The position numbers and the translations under genes were made by a program. The notes under the pieces were generated by a model. The model did not search any database and was not told the DNA's origin. It saw only the letters and a program-made list of their open reading frames with translations. From NCBI GenBank assembly GCA_900660155.1, contig CABFPE010001591.1:1-27997 (forward strand): a DNA stretch of 27,997 bases, given 5' to 3'. Origin of the DNA: Hofstenia miamia. Its lineage: Eukaryota > Xenacoelomorpha > Acoela > Hofsteniidae. Below are positions 22,401-27,997 of the stretch, in pieces. Within the stretch, counting starts at the first letter, position 1. Every line of letters starts with the position of its first letter.

Positions 22401-23465
22401 GGCCAAAACAATCAGATCGCGATACCAAAGTATTTCAAAAGAGATCTTATACGGCGGATACATGAAAAAGGTCACCTAGGAATAACCCAAACTGAGAAAA
22501 CGTTTAACAGACGATTTATAACAACATCAGTAAGAAAATAATTGAAGACATCATCAACAAATGCACTACATGTTTGTTACATAATAGCCAATGATTCCCA
22601 ACACAGAGAGCACCACTGGAGAAAATAATCACCACACAACCAAATAAAATAGTTCACATCAACTTGGAACAACTATCAAAAGATAATGAGGGGTATCAAT
22701 TTCTATTAGTGATGTTGGATAACTTTACAAAATACGCAAGGATGATCCCAATGAAAAACACAACTGCAGAAACCACAGTGGAAATAGTAATGAAGGAGTG
22801 GATATTATGATTCAGGCCAATGGAAACGATCATATCAGATAAAGGACCACAATTTGAAAGCGGCTTATTTCAGGAAATGGCAAAGATGCTAGAGATAGTT
22901 AGTGAAAGGACTACAGCATATTGAAATGGGCTACTGTATGATGAAGGCCAAAACAATCAGATCGCGATACCAAAGTATTTCAAAAGAGATCTTATACGGC
23001 GGATACATGAAAAAGGTCACCTAGGAATAACCCAAACTGAGAAAACGTTTAACAGACGATTTATAACAACATCAGTAAGAAAATAATTGAAGACATCATC
23101 AACAAATGCACTACATGTTTGTTACATAATAGCCAATGATTCCCAACACAGAGAGCACCACTGGAGAAAATAATCACCACACAACCAAATAAAATAGTTC
23201 ACATCAACTTGGAACAACTATCAAAAGATAATGAGGGGTATCAATTTCTATTAGTGATGTTGGATAACTTTACAAAATACGCAAGGATGATCCCAATGAA
23301 AAACACAACTGCAGAAACCACAGTGGAAATAGTAATGAAGGAGTGGATATTATGATTCAGGCCAATGGAAACGATCATATCAGATAAAGGACCACAATTT
23401 GAAAGCGGCTTATTTCAGGAAATGGCAAAGATGCTAGAGATAGTTAGTGAAAGGACTACAGCATA
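22377..23465 (+). repeat. Perfect-looking 544-bp tandem duplication in integrase
   Basis: 22377-22920 and 22922-23465 appear identical on reading, separated by one T. The offset of 545 is not a multiple of three, so it breaks the frame. Confidence 0.93.
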
Positions 23466-24060
23466 CCACCCGCAGGCGAATGGTGTGGTGGAAAGTTTAA
23501 ACAGAACTCTTTTAAAATTAATAAGAGTAACAACAACAAGGATTGGCGGAAATAGATGGCGAGAGGTGATCGAGATGATAGAATATTTCTACAACACGTC
23601 AGTACACTCAATGACGGGAATTACCCCATTTAAAGCAATGTTCGGCCAAGAGGCAGCTACACCACTATCAATGCAATACACTGACTATAGTAAAGCTTTG
23701 AACAATGAATATGTAAACCAACTACGCAAACAGATTTCAGGAATCCACAAAACAATATGCCATAACACAAAGAAATCAGCAGTAAGATAGCAGTGAAACT
23801 ATAATAAAAAAATTTACGGGCACATGCACAAAGTAGGCGATAAAGTCTACACATTTGCACCAATGAAACTAACAGACATGAATCAAGTCCGCAAATTAAA
23901 AACAGTCTGGTCCGGACCACATATAATAACGCAAGAATTGCCAAATACCAAATATATGCTAGATAACAGCAGACTATTGCACTTTCAAAATTTGAAAAGA
24001 GCAATGGCAGACATCGAGGAAATGAAGATAGACAGAAGTGCCAAATTTAAATTAAGCTGA
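22401..24060 (+). pseudogene. pol: Gypsy pol: integrase, with internal duplication
   Basis: The integrase would insert the cDNA. The HHCC zinc domain shows HEKGHLGITQTEKTF and CTTC. The DDE core has Asp in VMLDNFTKYARM, Asp in IISDKGPQF, and Glu in ANGVVESLNR. The Glu lies only after the second of two tandem copies: 22377-22920 is repeated at 22922-23465, so the first copy stops just before the Glu motif. After the core, KVGDKVYTFAP and KTVWSGPHIITQELP resemble the GPY/F C-terminal module. TGA codons at 22592, 22808, 23794 and 24058, a TAG at 23788 and a frameshift near 22530 break it. Confidence 0.87.
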
Positions 24061-24457
24061 ATTAACAGCAAAGATGTTATGTCCGACATGTGTGATTTAG
24101 ATAGCCTACTGGAGGAGGAATTTGAGGAAGAATTCACAGTGGATATTGGAAATGAGCAACTGGAAAGGAGAGTGCAACCTCAGAGTGCTGCAAGAAATAA
24201 AACTATATATAACCCTGAAATATGGGATATAGATTTAATAACTGCATTTAGGAAACTAGAGAAGGATGCATCAACCACTCAGGAAGCAAGTGAGGCGCAA
24301 TCAACCAACTGATGGAATCCTGACCACAAACACAAGGAGGCGAGTGCGCAGGAGTTCTCAAATCGGATGTCAATTCAAGGGCAGAAGGGACGAGAATGAG
24401 GAGATGGTTAATAAACGACGCAGAGTTAAGAGGCGTCCTAGTAGTACTCAAGGCTGA
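24061..24457 (+). pseudogene. 3' charged coding tail of the Gypsy element
   Basis: An open stretch MSDMCDLDSLLEEEFEEE (from 24079) ends at TGA 24310. An overlapping frame (24266-24457) is strongly basic (TRRRVRRSSQ, then NKRRRVKRRPSS) and ends at TGA in GGCTGATTCAAGGGC. I do not recognise a domain. It may be the pol C-terminus or a small accessory protein. Confidence 0.4.
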
Positions 24458-24470
24458 TTCAAGGGCTTCA

Positions 24471-24634
24471 TCACCTAAACAATGATGATTAGTACTCAAT
24501 TAACCTAACTAGTTAAACAAAGAGGAAACCTCTGGCAGTTTACTAACTCAATAAATCCTCACCCACCATTTATCAAGTGATAGTTATTAAATGGTAATAC
24601 ACTGTACCAATAGGGCCAGGTGGAGGATGTTATA
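24471..24634 (+). repeat. Putative 3' LTR
   Basis: This is the direct repeat partner of 17726-17887. It contains CAATAAATCC (24547-24556), a possible polyadenylation signal that reads CAGTAAATCC in the 5' copy. No convincing purine tract lies immediately upstream. Confidence 0.6.
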
Positions 24635-25042
24635 TTAAGGAAGAGACGGCTACCATTATTGAATGTTTATTTTTTATTGTCGCATGCGTTAATATCTATT
24701 TACATTACACTGACATTTTTTTATCCAACACCTGGGTTTTTTAGGGTGATTGAGATGTTATTTATTTAGTTAAATGTAATTTTGTTTAAAAGAGCTTTTT
24801 TAAATAATGCATGTGTATTAATTGTTTTATATATATTCATTACTGATTACATGTTTTACTATTTATATTCCATGTTTATATAAATTTTCCTCATTATGGT
24901 TTATAATTTTAAAAATTCAAATGTGTGTCAAAAGCAAAATCATTTCATCTTTGAAAAACGAATCACGTTTTATGTTAATACCTAAAATATTCCTTTCTGT
25001 GTGTTTTAAATTTTTTTCAATTGATATTTTTCTGTTTTACTA
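24635..25042. other. Spacer between Gypsy and the polymerase relic
   Basis: AT-rich; no gene or terminal inverted repeat recognised. Confidence 0.5.
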
Positions 25043-27997
25043 ATGCATGGTCTATTTAGACCAAAGATGCCTTCTCAATATTACTGCGGTTTGTGTCATT
25101 ATAATAACCCATCCCCACAAAAAGTAAGATCTCATTTACAATCAAGGCATAGATGCATGGTAGTTAATTTTTGCCTCTATTGCAAGACTTATTTTGGAAG
25201 CAAGGCTGAGCTACATAAGCATCTTGATAGTAAGCATCCAAATTAGATTTCAACAAGTCCAGTTTTAAACAATGATAATGAATACTTCATACACAGATCA
25301 GAAAATGCATGTCATGGTGCTTTTTCAAATTATTTATCCAACCAACTTAATTTGATTGGTGTTTATGAGGCATTCTCAAACCATTACAAGCCAATATGTG
25401 AGGTAATTTCAAACAAGGTTTCCACGCATTATTCTGCAAAAATTTATTTAACGTGTGAGATTGAAATGGTAAAGCCATTGGAAAATAATGAAGAAAAGTT
25501 GGTGGTACTCCATCCAACATCCCATCCTATATCAGTTTTCAGAGCTGGTCTAAGTGAAGCAAATTTCTATAACTTAGTTGACCAGATTGCAAGTTATATT
25601 AGTATGTATGCAACAAATGGGAGTGGGTTTATTTTAAAAAATATCAACAGAGTTGGTTTACGTGTGTCCAAACATTGCCTGAGTCATGGAGGATCATAAA
25701 TTCCATTGCCTGACTATATAAAAAGAAACAAATTCCTTGTAAACCCGAAAACTGGTCAATCCAACCTATGTTTTGTCTAATCAGTATTAGCCTGTCTACA
25801 CCCAGAAATTAAAGATCAATGTCAGATAACACCCTTGAACAAATTTCTTTCAGAATTGAAATACAAAGGTTTAACATTTCCATTGTCAATCAATGATGTA
25901 TGTATTTTTGAAACTTGGAATTCATTAAATGTTAATGTATACTTGCTAAATGAACGATGTCTTGTGCCAGCATATATGTCTCCATGCCATCATCAGAAGA
26001 TGGTTAATTTAATGTTAATAGAAGATGGTGAAAAGAGCCATTAGCTCACCATTACAAATTTGAATGCATGTCTCTGCTTTTTTAAAATTAGAAGCAATGG
26101 ATTTTTCTGCCCAAAATGTTTATCCAGATTCAAGATCCAAGAAAATTTGGAGAAGCATGAGAATAAATGCAATGGAGTATCAGAACCAAGAATAACATTT
26201 CCAGATCAATCAGACAAAATTAAATTTAAAGCTTACAGAGCTCAAAATTACGTTCCCATTGTTGGTACTCTGGATATAGAGGTGATTTCCAGAAAAGTTT
26301 ATAGTGTTCAACTGAATCTGTCTACAAGCTATACAATGCAGGATGTTGAACAAATTCCATTGGGTGTCTGTGTGGCGATGAGTAGCGTGGACAAACTATT
26401 AACATGTGAGATTTATACTGGTGAACAATGTATGGAGCATGGGTGGGATCATTTACGGAAATTGGCAAAACAGTCATATGAGATGAAGCAATACCATTTT
26501 GAATTAATAATATCAGAGGAGCAGAGGAAAGTTATGTTGTCATCAGCAACAAAATGTATATTTTGTAAAAAACCATTTACACATGAGGACGTCAAAGTAA
26601 TTGACCATTGCCATTTTTCTGGAGAAATAAGAGGTGTTGCACATAACAACTGTAATATTTTAAATCAAAGTCCACAATTTACACCAGTTTTTATGCATAA
26701 TGGGAGCAAGTATGATATGCATATTTTATTAAAAACTTTACAAATGAAAGATGGGGAGAAAGTTTCCTGTGTTCCATGCAGCTCTGAAGTTTTTCTATCG
26801 CTAAGTTTGATGCTGCCAGTAGATGGATATAACAATAAACGCTGAATTTACAAGCCAATAAACAAGGAACTCCGGTTTTTAGATAGCTATTGATTCATAG
26901 CTGCAAGTCTATCAACCCTCACGAAAAACATTGGAGTGGAGAAATACAAATTTTTAAATGAAGGTTTAGCTGAACAAAAGGCTCAGCCTCCGGTTTTTAG
27001 ATAGCTATTGATTCATAGCTGCAAGTCTATCAACCCTCACGAAAAACATTGGAGTGGAGAAATACAAATTTTTAAATGAAGGTTTAGCTGAACAAAAGGC
27101 TCAGGCATACTCCCAAAGAAAATGATTTTTTCTGTACACCTGGTTTGATAGCTTTGAAAAATTTAACAAGTTGGGCCTCCCAGATTTAGAAGTTTGGAGA
27201 GATGGGTTAACTGGAGAAATTCCCATAACCCAGGAGGAGCTTGATTTTGAGCATCAAAACACATGGGTGCTATGTGAGTGTACAAATTTTAAAAATTACC
27301 ACAACACCTATTTAATTTCAGATACGTTATTACTCCTTGATGTGATACGCAAATTTAGAATGCAGAGCATGGAGATGTATAATCTAGACCCCGCCCACTT
27401 CTTTACATTATCAAACTTTAGCTGACACACAATGTTAAAGTATATGAATATCCCTCTTGATCCTATACATGATGAAGAAGAATTAAATTTTATAATTGAT
27501 GAGATTTGCGGAGGCATGTGCAGCACATTTTCTGATCATTATTTTAAAGGCAACAATCTGATGGTAGAGGGCTAAGATCCCGAGAAGGAGACAACCTATG
27601 GGTTCTATGGCGATGCAAACGCACTCTATAGTGGTACCATGTCCTTGAACCTTCCTATAGGTGGTCTATCATGGTCTTCAGCAAACCTTGAAAAAATATT
27701 GTCTACGCCACTAGATTTGAAGACGGGATATTTGGTGGAAGTTGATCTGGAATACCCACAGCATTTACACGATGATCATTTTGACTTTCCTCTAGCTCCC
27801 CACAAGATGATAATACAAGATAAGCATTTATCACCATATCAACTCAAGATAAAAAACCATTTAAAAATAAAGTCAGCACCAATACCCAAACTAGAGCAAC
27901 TGTTTTATAAGAAAGAGAATTACATTATTCACTATGAGGTATTAAAGCTTATGTTGAATGCGGATTAATAATTACAAAATTTCACAGAGCCCTTAAG
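25043..27997 (+). pseudogene. polB: Polinton/Maverick-type protein-primed DNA polymerase B, broken, continues past the window
   Basis: This polymerase replicates self-synthesising transposons and related viruses. Two N-terminal C2H2 fingers (CGLC...H4H near 25087-25150, CLYC...H near 25171-25240) precede a spacer. A third finger, C2HC type (CPKCLSRFKIQENLEKHENKC), lies near 26110. Exonuclease motif I is in VGTLDIEVI. An HNH/endonuclease VII-like module follows (CIFCKKPF, then DHCHFSGEIRGVAHNNCN). Exo II is PVFMHNGSKYDMHIL and Exo III is YHNTYLISDTLLLLDV. Polymerase motif A is YGDANALYSGTMS near 27610. Stops of all three kinds, frameshifts (about 26045-26090, 27958) and a 117-bp tandem duplication disable it. 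The reading continues as GLIITKFHRALK to the edge, so motifs B and C lie outside. An adintovirus-type polymerase is the close alternative. A chance ATG at 25043 may not be the original start. Confidence 0.88.
26870..27104 (+). repeat. 117-bp tandem duplication in the PolB relic
   Basis: 26870-26986 and 26988-27104 appear identical, separated by one C. The unit begins CTCCGGTTTTTAGATAGC and ends AAAGGCTCAG. The offset of 118 shifts the frame. Confidence 0.92.

Larger units (their letters stand above)
17726..24634 (+). mobile_element. Degraded Gypsy-type LTR retrotransposon
   Basis: The element is about 6.9 kb between two direct repeats of about 160 bp. Order inside is a putative primer site, gag (coiled coil, capsid-like part, CCHC knuckle), protease, RT, RNase H, integrase and a 3' charged region. 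Integrase after RNase H places it in the Ty3/Gypsy order. Composition is A-rich and quite unlike the flanks. It carries at least five frameshifts, about fifteen nonsense codons and a 544-bp internal duplication. I could not find matching target-site duplications, so the outer ends are approximate. No clear env gene is seen. Confidence 0.88.

Noticed and set aside
17726..24634. Reassigned genetic code (TGA read as arginine)
   Set aside because: GAPDH and the other genes use a standard code, no such code is known to me, and CpG deamination explains the pattern more simply.

Overview
This is a window of an AT-rich, intron-bearing animal (invertebrate-type) nuclear genome. The evidence is a spliced animal-type GAPDH gene with standard GT-AG introns and a standard stop, surrounded by eukaryotic transposons: a PIF/Harbinger-like MITE, piggyBac, mariner, a Penelope-type GIY-YIG remnant, a Gypsy LTR retrotransposon and a Polinton/Maverick-type DNA polymerase B. 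The species cannot be named from the sequence.

Layout. 1-417 is upstream flank. 418-11159 (+) is a complete five-exon GAPDH gene (337 codons plus TAA). Intron 1 (6,954 bp) is full of elements: a long-arm foldback element (about 675-2070) with a MITE nested in its left arm (875-1071); a decayed piggyBac bounded by TTAA (2899-4699); a MITE arm fragment (4944-4972); and a nearly intact mariner bounded by TA (5365-6720) followed by a 255-bp duplicate of its own right end. Intron 2 is only 41 bp. Intron 3 holds a 289-bp inverted-repeat element.

11160-17700 is sparse. It has a Penelope-type GIY-YIG relic (about 11986-12227), an unidentified broken coding region on + (about 13009-13607), a convergent unidentified 183-codon ORF on - (14345-13794), and a small unidentified gene that assembles in frame from three exons (15535-16779). 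A strong extra 43-bp exon-like segment lies in its first intron.

17726-24634 is a degraded Gypsy-type LTR retrotransposon with short putative LTRs (about 160 bp), gag with a coiled coil and CCHC knuckle, then protease, RT, RNase H and integrase. Its integrase region carries a perfect 544-bp tandem duplication. Nearly all of its in-phase nonsense codons are TGA, several exactly where the family has arginine, which suggests CGA to TGA decay at CpG.

25043-27997 is a broken protein-primed family B DNA polymerase of Polinton/Maverick (or adintovirus-like) type running off the right edge. It has N-terminal zinc fingers and an endonuclease VII-like HNH module between exonuclease motifs, plus a 117-bp tandem duplication.

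The only confidently functional gene is GAPDH. The small three-exon gene and the convergent pair at 13-14.3 kb are the main unknowns. No new multi-gene system is clearly demonstrated.
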